The notes beneath the pieces are model-generated. The model did not search any database. It was not told the origin of the DNA and was given only the letters and a program-made list of their open reading frames with translations. The position numbers were made by a program, and so were the translations under genes. From Paenibacillus algicola (GTDB lineage: Bacteria > Bacillota > Bacilli > Paenibacillales > Paenibacillaceae): DNA of 64,000 nucleotides. Every line of letters begins with the position of its first letter. Position 1 is the first letter of the stretch. This document shows, piece after piece, positions 17,879 through 25,609 of this stretch. Location: contig NZ_CP040396.1 of NCBI RefSeq assembly GCF_005577435.1, forward strand, positions 2,042,501 through 2,106,500, in the 5' to 3' direction.

Positions 17879-18673
17879 GTGAACATTGCGCTGATTCAGG
17901 CTGATATTCAGATCGGTGAACCGACCGCCAATTTTCAACATATAAAAAAGCTGATGGAGACTGCGCTTTCCGAGGGGCAGAAGCCGGATATTCTGGTGCT
18001 GCCTGAGATGTGGAACACAGGCTACGCGCTGGAACGCATTCATGAGCTGGCCGATCCAGACGGCAGACAGGCCAGGGAGCTTTTGAGCTCTTTTGCCAAG
18101 AGACATCAGGTGCATATCGTCGGCGGCTCTGTGGCGGAGAAGAAGAACGGACAGATCTATAACACGATGTATGTTTATGACGCTGCAGGTGAGCAGAAAG
18201 CCATGTATTCCAAGATTCATTTATTCAGACTGATGGATGAGGAGAAGCATCTGTCTGCTGGAGATCAGGCGGTAGTGTTTGATCTTCAGCCCGGATTTAC
18301 AGCCGGTGCATCCATCTGCTATGATGTCCGTTTTCCAGAGCTGTCGAGAACGCTTGCGCTGAAGGGTGCTCAGGTATTGTTCGTTCCTGCAGAGTGGCCG
18401 AATCCGCGGCTGCATCACTGGAGAACGCTGCTGACGGCCCGAGCCATTGAGAATCAAATGTATGTGGTGGCCTGCAATCGGGTTGGCACAAGCGGGGACA
18501 CTACTTTTTTTGGTCACTCCATGATCATTGACCCTTGGGGCGACATCGTTGTGGAGGGCGGCGAAGAGGAAGGTATCCTCCGGGGGGCGCTGAATCCGGC
18601 GTTGACGGATGAGGTTCGGACCCGCATTCCCGTCTTTGAAGACCGCAGACCGGGATTGTATAAGCTGAGCTGA
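17879..18673 (+). CDS. mtnU: Carbon-nitrogen hydrolase, probable omega-amidase MtnU
   Basis: A 264-aa nitrilase-superfamily amidase. The catalytic triad is visible as Glu in LPEMWNTGY, Lys in YSKIHLF and Cys in GASICYDVRFPE. The enzyme is thought to hydrolyse the alpha-keto-acid amide formed when glutamine donates the amino group to the MtnE reaction (family knowledge). The GTG start at 17879 is 8 bp after AAAGGAG; the longer frame from 17813 begins inside the promoter. Divergent from mtnE. Confidence 0.85.
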   Translation: MNIALIQADIQIGEPTANFQHIKKLMETALSEGQKPDILVLPEMWNTGYALERIHELADPDGRQARELLSSFAKRHQVHIVGGSVAEKKNGQIYNTMYVYDAAGEQKAMYSKIHLFRLMDEEKHLSAGDQAVVFDLQPGFTAGASICYDVRFPELSRTLALKGAQVLFVPAEWPNPRLHHWRTLLTARAIENQMYVVACNRVGTSGDTTFFGHSMIIDPWGDIVVEGGEEEGILRGALNPALTDEVRTRIPVFEDRRPGLYKLS

Positions 18674-18689
18674 TCACCTTGAATCCGGC

Positions 18690-18714
18690 GTTTCATCCTA
18701 GAGGTCACGGGTAT
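18690..18714 (+). promoter_or_regulatory. SigB- or SigF-like promoter for the 62-aa protein
   Basis: GTTTCA (18690-18695), a 13-bp spacer and a perfect GGGTAT (18709-18714) match the general-stress SigB consensus. The overlapping GGGTATACTA with GTTTC also fits the forespore SigF pattern with one main mismatch. No SigA promoter is apparent. The start site would lie about 15-20 bp before the AAGGAGG at 18734. Confidence 0.5.
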
Positions 18715-18749
18715 ACTATGTGTATTCCCCAACAAGGAGGTATGAAGCC

Positions 18750-18938
18750 ATGGCCAATCAAGATCACAACGAGCAGGACAGCCAGGAAACCATTCAGGAG
18801 CAGAAGAATCAGTTCCGCAGCTTTGTAGAGGGTGTATCCGAGGGCGGAAGCCGCGGCAGCAACGATGCCATTGAAGACAAGGCCCGCATTCCTGATAACC
18901 AGAACCGGCTGGTGGACAAGCACAATCTGCGCAAGTAG
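18750..18938 (+). CDS. Small hydrophilic protein of unknown function
   Basis: A 62-aa, highly charged protein rich in Q, N, D, E and R (starts MANQDHNEQDSQETIQEQ), with no cysteine, no signal and no membrane segment; it is probably disordered. The ATG lies behind a perfect AAGGAGG at 18734-18740. Composition and promoter suggest a stress- or spore-associated protein, which is inference. I do not recognise the family. It is monocistronic, ending in the terminator at 19041-19082. Confidence 0.7.
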   Translation: MANQDHNEQDSQETIQEQKNQFRSFVEGVSEGGSRGSNDAIEDKARIPDNQNRLVDKHNLRK

Positions 18939-19040
18939 ATAGGGCTGGCCCGGATCAGCATAATCTGGGATTGTAGATTGACGCTGGCGGGATCAGCGGT
19001 GAAGACGGTTTGAGAGTGTCAGGGACGCTTGAAGATTAAT

Positions 19041-19082
19041 AAAAAGGCGATGTTTAGGGAGATTCCCTGGCATCGCCTTTTT
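19041..19082. terminator. Bidirectional terminator before the repeat array
   Basis: AAAAAGGCGATG (19041-19052) pairs perfectly with CATCGCCTTTTT (19071-19082), with an inner AGGGA/TCCCT stem. Runs of A and T flank it on both sides, so it can work in either direction. Confidence 0.9.
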
Positions 19083-19110
19083 GGGCTCTGGTGGTGGTCT
19101 GTTTCGGGAC

Positions 19111-19840
19111 GAGTTCGGTTTTTCGAGTTCGTTGTGCCGCATAGCGCCGTGGGGACGGGAACGAGTTCGGTTTTTCGAGTTCGTTGGACCGAATAGCGCC
19201 GCTGAGTCGAAATGAGTTCGGTTTTTCGAGTTCGTTGGACCGCATAGCGCCGCTGAGTCGAAACGAGTTCGGTTTTTCGCGTTCATTGGGCCCACTAGCG
19301 CCGCTGAGTCGAAATGAGTTCGGTTTTTCGCGTTCATGGGGCCGAATAGCGCCGCTGAGGCGGAATGAGTTTGGTTTTTCGCGTTCATAGGGCCGAATAG
19401 CGCCGTGGGGACGGAACGAGTTCGGTTTTTCGCGTTCATTGGACCGCATAGCGCCGTGGAGGCGGAATGAGTTCGGTTTTTCGAGTTCGTTGGACCGGAA
19501 AGCGCCGCTGAGTCGAATCGAGTTCGGTTTTTCGAGTTCGTAGGACCGCATAGCGCCGTGGAGGCGGAATGAGTTCGGTTTTTCGCATTCGTTGGGCCCA
19601 CTAGCGCCGCTGAGTCGAAATGAGTTCGGTTTTTCGCGTTCGTTGGGCCCACTAGCGCCGCTGAGTCGAAATGAGTTCGGTTTTTCGCATTCGTTGGGCC
19701 CACTAGCGCCGCTGAGTCGAAATGAGTTCGGTTTTTCGCGTTCGTTGGGCCCACTAGCGCCGCTGAGTCGAAATGAGTTCGGTTTTTCGCATTCGTTGGG
19801 CCCACTAGCGCCGCTGAGTCGAATCGAGTTCGGTTTTTCG
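19111..19840. repeat. 51-bp tandem repeat array, 14 full units plus a partial unit
   Basis: Units begin at 19111, 19163, 19214, 19265, 19316, 19367, 19418, 19469, 19520, 19571, 19622, 19673, 19724 and 19775, with a 15-bp partial unit at 19826. The period is exactly 51 bp except for one 52-bp unit. Each unit begins GAGTTCGGTTTTTCG and contains TAGCGCCG and usually GCTGAGTCGAA. The last five full units are nearly identical and alternate between CGCATTC and CGCGTTC, which shows a recent 102-bp dimer expansion next to lysR. Because 51 is a multiple of 3, reading frames stay open on both strands. I found no ribosome binding site and no single credible protein. Confidence 0.95.
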
Positions 19841-19861
19841 CCTACATTAACTCTTAATGAC

Positions 19862-20800
19862 TTAATCCTTGCAGATGGAGCGGTCGCTCTCGGCCAGGCG
19901 GCCCATGACTTCCTTGAAGGTTTCAATGAACGCTTCTGCAGCCTTGGATAAATATCGGCCGTTTCGATACGCTATGACCAGCGTCCGGCTGGGGACCGGC
20001 TCTGCAAGCGGCAAATACACAGGAATGAATTCGCTGCGCTTGGCCCGCACGATGAAGCGGGGAACGAGGGTCACGCCCATGCCCGCGGCAACGAGCGACT
20101 GGACCGTCTCAATGTTATTGCTTTCGAACACCACCCTCGGCTCGAAGCCGGCATTCCGGCAAAGATCGAACGTCAGCTGGCGGAAGCCTTGACCTTTTTT
20201 GAGCACAATGAAGGCTTCTTCCTTCAGCTCCTCCAAAGCGACGGGCACCGGGCTGCCCTTATCCGCTCTCGCCGCCAGCGGATGGCGGATCGGCACGGCG
20301 AGGTCAATTCGTTCTTCTCCAATAGGCACCCAGGACAAGGATGGCTCGGTTAATGGCAGCGATAACAGGCTGAGATCTGTTTTTCCACTAGCCGTCAGCT
20401 TCTCGAGATTGGCAGAGGAATCCTCCAGTAATGCAATCTCGACATCAGGGTATTGCTGGTGAAAAGCAGGGAGTACCCACGGCAGCAGATGTGAGCCGGT
20501 GATCGGCATGCTGCCCACGACGACTTTCCCTTTGCGGAGCTGGGATATATCCGACATTTCCTGCCGAAGCTGCTCCACGGCATCCATGATTTTTTGGGCG
20601 TGCTCCACAAAGCTGGCGCCTGCATGAGTCAGTTCGACCGTGCTGGTATTCCGTTGAAACAGCAGTACACCGAGCTCTTTTTCGAGCTTGGACAATTGCT
20701 GGCTAAGTGAAGGCTGAGCGATGTGAAGCTTTTCTGCGGCCCGGGAAAAATTTTTGTCCGCTGCAATTTGCAGGGTATACATTAACTGGCGTAATTCCAT
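19862..20800 (-). CDS. LysR-type transcriptional regulator, divergent from leuCD
   Basis: A 312-aa LTTR. The N-terminal winged helix-turn-helix (about residues 1-60) contains NFSRAAEKLHIAQPSLSQQL. The C-terminal effector domain (about 90-300) begins GKVVVGSMPITGSHLLPWVL. The start ATG follows CGGAGTGATGAT. It is divergent from leuC, with two matched operator clusters in the gap, so it probably controls leuCD and itself. The effector is unknown; a leucine-pathway intermediate would be a guess. Its 3' end touches the 51-bp repeat array, 21 bp from the last partial unit. Confidence 0.9.
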   Translation of the reverse strand: MELRQLMYTLQIAADKNFSRAAEKLHIAQPSLSQQLSKLEKELGVLLFQRNTSTVELTHAGASFVEHAQKIMDAVEQLRQEMSDISQLRKGKVVVGSMPITGSHLLPWVLPAFHQQYPDVEIALLEDSSANLEKLTASGKTDLSLLSLPLTEPSLSWVPIGEERIDLAVPIRHPLAARADKGSPVPVALEELKEEAFIVLKKGQGFRQLTFDLCRNAGFEPRVVFESNNIETVQSLVAAGMGVTLVPRFIVRAKRSEFIPVYLPLAEPVPSRTLVIAYRNGRYLSKAAEAFIETFKEVMGRLAESDRSICKD

Positions 20801-20814
20801 ATCATCACTCCGTT

Positions 20815-20840
20815 ATAGGCAATACCTATGAAATTTATAG
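20815..20840. promoter_or_regulatory. LTTR operator cluster 1, next to lysR
   Basis: ATAG-N7-CTAT-N7-ATAG (half-sites at 20815, 20826 and 20837), containing the inverted repeat ATAGGcaataCCTAT. Alternating half-sites at 11-bp spacing form two overlapping T-N11-A boxes. It sits within 15 bp of the lysR start and overlaps the predicted lysR start site (minus-strand -10 TATAAT at 20850-20845), which suits autorepression. Confidence 0.65.
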
Positions 20841-20887
20841 TTCAATTATATTAGTTTATCATTGCATTTAAAAGTGAGGAGTCATTT

Positions 20888-20913
20888 ATAGCTGGAACCT
20901 ATTGCTTTTATAG
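20888..20913. promoter_or_regulatory. LTTR operator cluster 2, upstream of the leuC promoter
   Basis: The same ATAG-N7-CTAT-N7-ATAG arrangement recurs with half-sites at 20888, 20899 and 20910. It begins exactly 73 bp (about seven helical turns) after cluster 1. It lies immediately upstream of the leuC -35, roughly -72 to -47 from the expected start, the usual activating position for LysR proteins. Confidence 0.65.
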
Positions 20914-20923
20914 ATTTTATATC

Positions 20924-20953
20924 TTGGATCAATCAAGAGGAACATGCTATATT
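20924..20953 (+). promoter_or_regulatory. SigA promoter of leuCD
   Basis: TTGGAT (20924-20929), 18-bp spacer, TATATT (20948-20953), with an extended TGC directly before the -10. No T-box or leader-peptide attenuator is visible in the 65-bp leader. Confidence 0.65.
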
Positions 20954-21020
20954 ACATATAAGCAAAAGGGAGATTCAACTCTCTTTAATATGGACGTAAT
21001 GAACTAATGGGGTGATATGA

Positions 21021-22445
21021 ATGAGTAAAAAGACAATGTTTGAGAAAATCTGGGACAATCACGTGATCCATCAAGAGGAAGGCAAGCCCGGCATCCTGTA
21101 TATTGATTTGCATCTGGTGCATGAGGTAACCTCTCCCCAGGCCTTTGAAGGCCTGCGCCTGAGCGGCCGTAAGGTTCGCCGTCCGGAGCTGACTTTTGCA
21201 ACAATGGACCACAATGTTCCGACAAAAGACCGCTACAATATCAGTGATCCGATCTCCAAGCAGCAAATTGACACATTGACTCAGAACTGCCGGGACTTTG
21301 GCGTAACGCTGTATGATCTGGAGACGATTGACCAGGGTGTTGTACACGTTATGGGACCGGAGCTGGGCCTGACTCATCCGGGCAAAACCATCGTGTGTGG
21401 CGACAGCCATACGTCTACTCATGGTGCTTTCGGCGCATTGGCCTTCGGTATTGGTACCAGTGAGGTTGAGCATGTGCTTGCGACCCAGTGCTTGCAGCAG
21501 GCCAAAGCAAAGACCATGGAGGTTCGCTTCAAGGGCAACCGTAACCCTGGCGTAACCGCGAAGGATATGATTCTCGGCGTAATTGCTAAATACGGCACGG
21601 ATTTCGCGACGGGATATGTAATTGAATACACCGGTGAAGCGATTCGTGATCTGTCGATGGAAGAGCGCATGACCGTTTGTAATATGTCCATCGAGGGCGG
21701 CGCCCGTGCGGGGATGATCGCTCCGGATGAAACGACATTTGAATATTTGCGTGGACGTCAGCATGTGCCTCAAGGTGCAGACTTTGACCGTGCTGTAGCT
21801 TCCTGGCAGCAGCTCGTTACTGACGAAGGCGCCGAGTTTGATCTGGTGCTTGAATTCGATGTGGAGACCCTGATCCCGCAAGTAACCTGGGGCACCAGCC
21901 CGGGCATGGGTACAGACATTTCCTCCGCAGTACCTAACCCGGCAGATTTCAAAACCGAGAACGAGCGCAAGGCAGCTGAAAAGGCACTGGAGTACATGGC
22001 CTTAACGCCAGGTACACCGATGTCAGAAATTCCGATTGATTATGTATTTATCGGCTCCTGCACGAACGGACGGATTGAAGACCTTCGCGCTGCCGCCGCA
22101 GTAGCAAAAGGACACAAGGTTTCACCTCAGGTCACTGCAATTGTCGTTCCCGGTTCCGGCCGCGTGAAGCTGCAGGCTGAGAAGGAAGGCCTGGATCAAA
22201 TCTTTACAGAAGCAGGCTTTGAATGGCGTGAAGCCGGATGCAGTATGTGCCTTGCCATGAATCCGGATGTGCTTCAGCCAGGACAGCGCTGTGCCTCGAC
22301 CTCCAACCGTAACTTTGAAGGACGCCAGGGACGTGGCGGCAGAACACATCTCGTATCTCCGGCAATGGCAGCTGCAGCAGCTGTAAAGGGACATTTTGTT
22401 GATGTCCGTGACTGGAATTTTGTATCTGAAGAAGCTGTTATCTAA
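21021..22445 (+). CDS. leuC: 3-isopropylmalate dehydratase, large subunit
   Basis: A 474-aa aconitase-family subunit that isomerises 2-isopropylmalate to 3-isopropylmalate in leucine synthesis. The [4Fe-4S] ligands are Cys347 (GSCTNGR), Cys407 and Cys410 (AGCSMC). Other signatures: [27 protein letters not shown] and [14 protein letters not shown]. Start ATG 21021 follows GGGGTGATATGA. It is followed by leuD after 21 bp. leuA, leuB and the ilv genes are not in the window, so leuCD is separate from a full branched-chain operon here. Confidence 0.95.
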   Translation: MSKKTMFEKIWDNHVIHQEEGKPGILYIDLHLVHEVTSPQAFEGLRLSGRKVRRPELTFATMDHNVPTKDRYNISDPISKQQIDTLTQNCRDFGVTLYDLETIDQGVVHVMGPELGLTHPGKTIVCGDSHTSTHGAFGALAFGIGTSEVEHVLATQCLQQAKAKTMEVRFKGNRNPGVTAKDMILGVIAKYGTDFATGYVIEYTGEAIRDLSMEERMTVCNMSIEGGARAGMIAPDETTFEYLRGRQHVPQGADFDRAVASWQQLVTDEGAEFDLVLEFDVETLIPQVTWGTSPGMGTDISSAVPNPADFKTENERKAAEKALEYMALTPGTPMSEIPIDYVFIGSCTNGRIEDLRAAAAVAKGHKVSPQVTAIVVPGSGRVKLQAEKEGLDQIFTEAGFEWREAGCSMCLAMNPDVLQPGQRCASTSNRNFEGRQGRGGRTHLVSPAMAAAAAVKGHFVDVRDWNFVSEEAVI

Positions 22446-22466
22446 GAAGGGACGGGGGAGTTTACA

Positions 22467-23069
22467 ATGGAAGCATTTACGAAATTAAACGGATTGGTTG
22501 CACCCGTGGACCGGGTCAATGTAGATACCGATGCAATTATACCTAAGCAGTTCTTGAAAAGAATCGAGCGCACAGGCTTTGGCCAGTTTCTGTTCTATGA
22601 ATGGCGCTTCGACGAGCAGGGAGAGGTCATCACAACCTTTCCTCTGAATCAGCCGCGTTATCAAGGAGCCAGCGTACTGATCTCCAGAGCGAACTTTGGC
22701 TGCGGCTCCTCCCGGGAGCATGCCCCTTGGGCGATTATGGATTACGGCTTCCGTGTTGTGATCGCGCCTTCGTTTGCGGATATCTTCTATAACAACTGCT
22801 TCAAGAATGGCATTCTGCCGATCAAGCTGTCGGAAGAGCAGGTTGAAGAGCTGTTCCAGCGTACTGAAGCTCATGAAGGCTATCAGCTGAGTGTAGATCT
22901 TGAGAACAAGCTTCTTTCCGATGATCAAGGGCTTCAGATTCAGTTTGATCTCGATGAGCATCGTCGTCAGTTCCTGCTTCAAGGTCTGGATGATATCGGA
23001 CTGACGCTGCAGCATGCTGATGCCATTGATGCCTACGAGCAGGAGCATCACAACCGTTTGTTCGCTTAA
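22467..23069 (+). CDS. leuD: 3-isopropylmalate dehydratase, small subunit
   Basis: A 200-aa swivelling-domain partner of LeuC. Visible: [21 protein letters not shown] near the N-terminus (residues about 18-38) and the substrate-binding [19 protein letters not shown] loop, then [16 protein letters not shown]. Length is normal for the bacterial LeuD. The ATG is preceded by GACGGGGGAG. A terminator follows the gene. Confidence 0.95.
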   Translation: MEAFTKLNGLVAPVDRVNVDTDAIIPKQFLKRIERTGFGQFLFYEWRFDEQGEVITTFPLNQPRYQGASVLISRANFGCGSSREHAPWAIMDYGFRVVIAPSFADIFYNNCFKNGILPIKLSEEQVEELFQRTEAHEGYQLSVDLENKLLSDDQGLQIQFDLDEHRRQFLLQGLDDIGLTLQHADAIDAYEQEHHNRLFA

Positions 23070-23107
23070 GCCGGCAGCATTCGATATTTCTTTCTAAAAA
23101 ACTTCAA

Positions 23108-23143
23108 AACTTCCATATCCGCTGTAGGATATGGAAGTTTTTT
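23108..23143 (+). terminator. Rho-independent terminator after leuD
   Basis: AACTTCCATATCC (23108-23120) pairs perfectly with GGATATGGAAGTT (23127-23139) around GCTGTA, followed by six T. Confidence 0.92.
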
Positions 23144-23273
23144 CTGTTAAAATCATAGATATAGTGCGGAACATTCGCTGTGAAGCCGGAAAATGCCGCA
23201 TGCTGAGCCAATATGGCGGTTTTTGGGTACTCGTCGCTTTCATTAAATTCATAGGGATGGTAGAGGTGTGAGT

Positions 23274-24722
23274 ATGAAGAAGTGTGGTCTGCTGATGTTT
23301 TTGGTGCTTTTTCTGCTGAGTTTAGGCAGTGCAGGAAAAGCGGAGGCAAGCGGTGCAAAGATTTATCTGGATGGAGAACAGCTGAATTTACCGTCCGGAG
23401 TCAAGGTGTTAAATGTCAACAACTCTATCATGGTCCCCATTCGGGTCATTTCCGAGAACCTAGGCTATGAAGTGAAATGGGAAAAGTCCACTCAGACCGT
23501 TTCTGTGCTGGACAGCGTTACGGCGGTACATATGAATGTGGGCAAGACACAGTCTCAGGTGAACGGGATCGAGGTTCAGATGAGCATCCCGCCGATGCTG
23601 CAGGGGGGGACCACCCTGGTGCCGCTGCGCTTTGTAAGTACAGAGATGGGCATGGATATTGAGTGGGACAACCAGATCAAGGCGGTATATTTGACTAGCA
23701 GCGCACCTCCTGTCGCGACTGAACCCGTTCAAGTAAGCCCGCCCCCAGCAGGATCAGTGGGAAGCAATCCCGGCGCTGTCACTCCTGTAGAAGAAGTGAC
23801 CCCGGTCTCAGCTTTGGCAAGCGTCGATGGCATCAGCTTCGTCGATAACCAGCTGCTGATTGCCGTATCCGGAAAAGTGACGCCTAAGGTTTTTAGTATT
23901 CCTAGCCCTGACCGGATTGTCGTTGATCTTCCGCAAAGCTTTCTGTCCAGCTCCTTTGCCGGGTCGGATCAACAAGTGGGCAAGGAAACGATCCTTCCGC
24001 TTGAAGGATACCCCGACGTGAAGCAGATCCGTTATGCTAGATTCAGTGCTTCCCCGGAAACCGTGCGTGTCGTTCTGGACCTCCATACGTCCAAAGCGTA
24101 TGAGCTTACCCATCAGAATGGATTAATTACACTCAACTTAAACATAGAGCAGACCGCAGCACCGGCGGAGCCGGCTAGCAGCGGCAAGAAAATCGTTGTC
24201 ATTGATGCCGGACACGGAGATGGAGACCCGGGTGCTCCTAGCGTGAACAAGCGTTGGGAGAAGGACTTTAATCTGGCCGTTGCCCAGAAGGTCGGGAAGC
24301 TCCTGGAGAAGGAAACTCAGATCGAAGTAGTCCTTACACGAAGCAATGACACGTTTCTGGAGCTGAAGGATCGGGTAAAAATAGCTAACAACCTTAAGGC
24401 TGATGTTTTTGTTTCCATCCATGGAAATAGCAACAATTCCAGCAGCGCCAACGGAACGGAGACTTTTTATACGCGGGATGCCAGCTTGTCTTTTGCCAAA
24501 ATTATGCACAGTCATCTTTCTAAAGCTACAGGTCTTAAGAATCGTGGCGTCTCTTACGGAAATTTTCATGTGACCCGCGAAACATCCATGCCGGCCGTAC
24601 TGCTGGAGATCGGGTTCTTAAGCAATAAAGGTGATGAAACACAGATGTTCAAGGAAGATTTCCAAAACCGGGTGGCACAAAGCATCGTAGATGGAATTAA
24701 GGAATATCTTAAAGTACAGTAA
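23274..24722 (+). CDS. N-acetylmuramoyl-L-alanine amidase with stalk and AMIN domains (copy 1)
   Basis: A 482-aa secreted cell-wall hydrolase. Signal peptide: residues 1-25, ending AEASG. A copper-amine-oxidase-N-like stalk domain (about 28-140) has IMVPIRVISENLGYEVKW and TTLVPLRFVSTEMGM. An AMIN domain (about 180-290) contains FSIPSPDRIVVDL. The Amidase_3 domain (about 303-480) has VIDAGHGDGDPG (His314), the Glu of KRWEKDFN, SIHGN, and catalytic Glu in LLEIGFLSN. It cleaves the N-acetylmuramoyl-L-alanine bond of peptidoglycan. ATG 23274 has GAGGTG upstream; GTG 23268 is an alternative. Paralogous to the gene at 25610. Confidence 0.9.
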   Translation: MKKCGLLMFLVLFLLSLGSAGKAEASGAKIYLDGEQLNLPSGVKVLNVNNSIMVPIRVISENLGYEVKWEKSTQTVSVLDSVTAVHMNVGKTQSQVNGIEVQMSIPPMLQGGTTLVPLRFVSTEMGMDIEWDNQIKAVYLTSSAPPVATEPVQVSPPPAGSVGSNPGAVTPVEEVTPVSALASVDGISFVDNQLLIAVSGKVTPKVFSIPSPDRIVVDLPQSFLSSSFAGSDQQVGKETILPLEGYPDVKQIRYARFSASPETVRVVLDLHTSKAYELTHQNGLITLNLNIEQTAAPAEPASSGKKIVVIDAGHGDGDPGAPSVNKRWEKDFNLAVAQKVGKLLEKETQIEVVLTRSNDTFLELKDRVKIANNLKADVFVSIHGNSNNSSSANGTETFYTRDASLSFAKIMHSHLSKATGLKNRGVSYGNFHVTRETSMPAVLLEIGFLSNKGDETQMFKEDFQNRVAQSIVDGIKEYLKVQ

Positions 24723-24747
24723 TGTACTTCCCAAGGGGGACGGTTTA

Positions 24748-25395
24748 ATGAGTCAACGTAAATATTGGTCAGCAGCAATTCTGGCTGCTGTAATGGTAAT
24801 GAGCAGCGGATGTGGAGACAAGCCGGCTGCAGCACCTCCTGCAGACACGGGAGCGGTAAAGCAAGCGGCAGGAGCCGATGAGGGCAACGTCAAAGATGAT
24901 GTCGATACCACCCAGCAGGCACAAGGGACTGCAGGCACTCAGGTCGCAGGAAACAGCACTTCAGCTTCAGATGGAGAGAAGAAGGAGGAGCCGATGCGCA
25001 AAGAAAAGGTAGTCCTCTACTACACAGATCCTGAGCTGATGGGCGTCGTTGAAGCCCCGGGAGAAATTATGTACAGCGGCGCTGAAGACAAATACGCTAA
25101 AGCTTTTAATGCACTACAGCAGAGCGATGATGAAGAGTTCGTTCCATTGTGGAATGAGGCCATTACGCTGAATCAGGTTGAATTTGACGCCGGGGCGCTC
25201 GTTCTGGATATCACCAAGCCCGCTGAGGCAAATCTGGGTGCTGGCGGAGAGATGTACGCTCTGGAAGCACTGGAGAATATGTTTTTCCAGTTTGAGGAAG
25301 TTCAGTCGATCCAGCTGCTTATTGATGGAGAACAGGTCGAGAGTTTGATGGGACATGTTGTCCTCGAGCATCCGATGAAGCGTCCTACACCTTGA
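24748..25395 (+). CDS. GerMN-domain lipoprotein (copy 1)
   Basis: A 215-aa predicted lipoprotein. The lipobox MSSGC lies at the end of a hydrophobic signal (about residues 8-25). A low-complexity A/P/G/Q/T linker follows, then a GerMN domain (about 90-205) with VVLYYTDPELMGVV and IQLLIDGEQVESLMGHV. GerMN domains occur in sporulation and germination proteins such as GerM. The ATG at 24748 is preceded by AAGGGGG; the longer frame overlaps the amidase gene and was not used. It starts 25 bp after the amidase stop, and a terminator follows. Confidence 0.85.
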   Translation: MSQRKYWSAAILAAVMVMSSGCGDKPAAAPPADTGAVKQAAGADEGNVKDDVDTTQQAQGTAGTQVAGNSTSASDGEKKEEPMRKEKVVLYYTDPELMGVVEAPGEIMYSGAEDKYAKAFNALQQSDDEEFVPLWNEAITLNQVEFDAGALVLDITKPAEANLGAGGEMYALEALENMFFQFEEVQSIQLLIDGEQVESLMGHVVLEHPMKRPTP

Positions 25396-25439
25396 TAAGT
25401 TAGGGGTGGATTTCAGGTAATATTATTCCTATATAAAGT

Positions 25440-25483
25440 AAAGCAGCCTTTAAGCAATCTGCTTAGGGCTGCTTTATTTTTTT
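25440..25483 (+). terminator. Terminator after GerMN copy 1
   Basis: AAAGCAGCC pairs with GGCTGCTTT, with an inner TAAGCA/TGCTTA stem, followed by TATTTTTTT. Confidence 0.88.
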
Positions 25484-25609
25484 GGCAAAGTGGAAATATT
25501 TTCGCAACTTTAGAACGAGTGACGCGTCTATTGTATGTCAGGTAATGTCGGACAGGCCGGGAAGTCTACGCCATTTTATGGCAGATTAATAGGATGGTAG
25601 GGGTGAAGG

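Noticed and set aside
19111..19840. CRISPR array
   Set aside because: The whole 51-bp unit repeats head to tail with small cassette variation; there are no unique spacers of uniform length and no cas genes.
18993..19926. Long minus-strand open frames of 270 and 290 codons (and shorter plus-strand ones) over the repeat array
   Set aside because: They exist because the 51-bp period is divisible by 3 and the unit lacks stops in several frames. They begin within repeats or inside lysR, have no ribosome binding site, and overlap each other.
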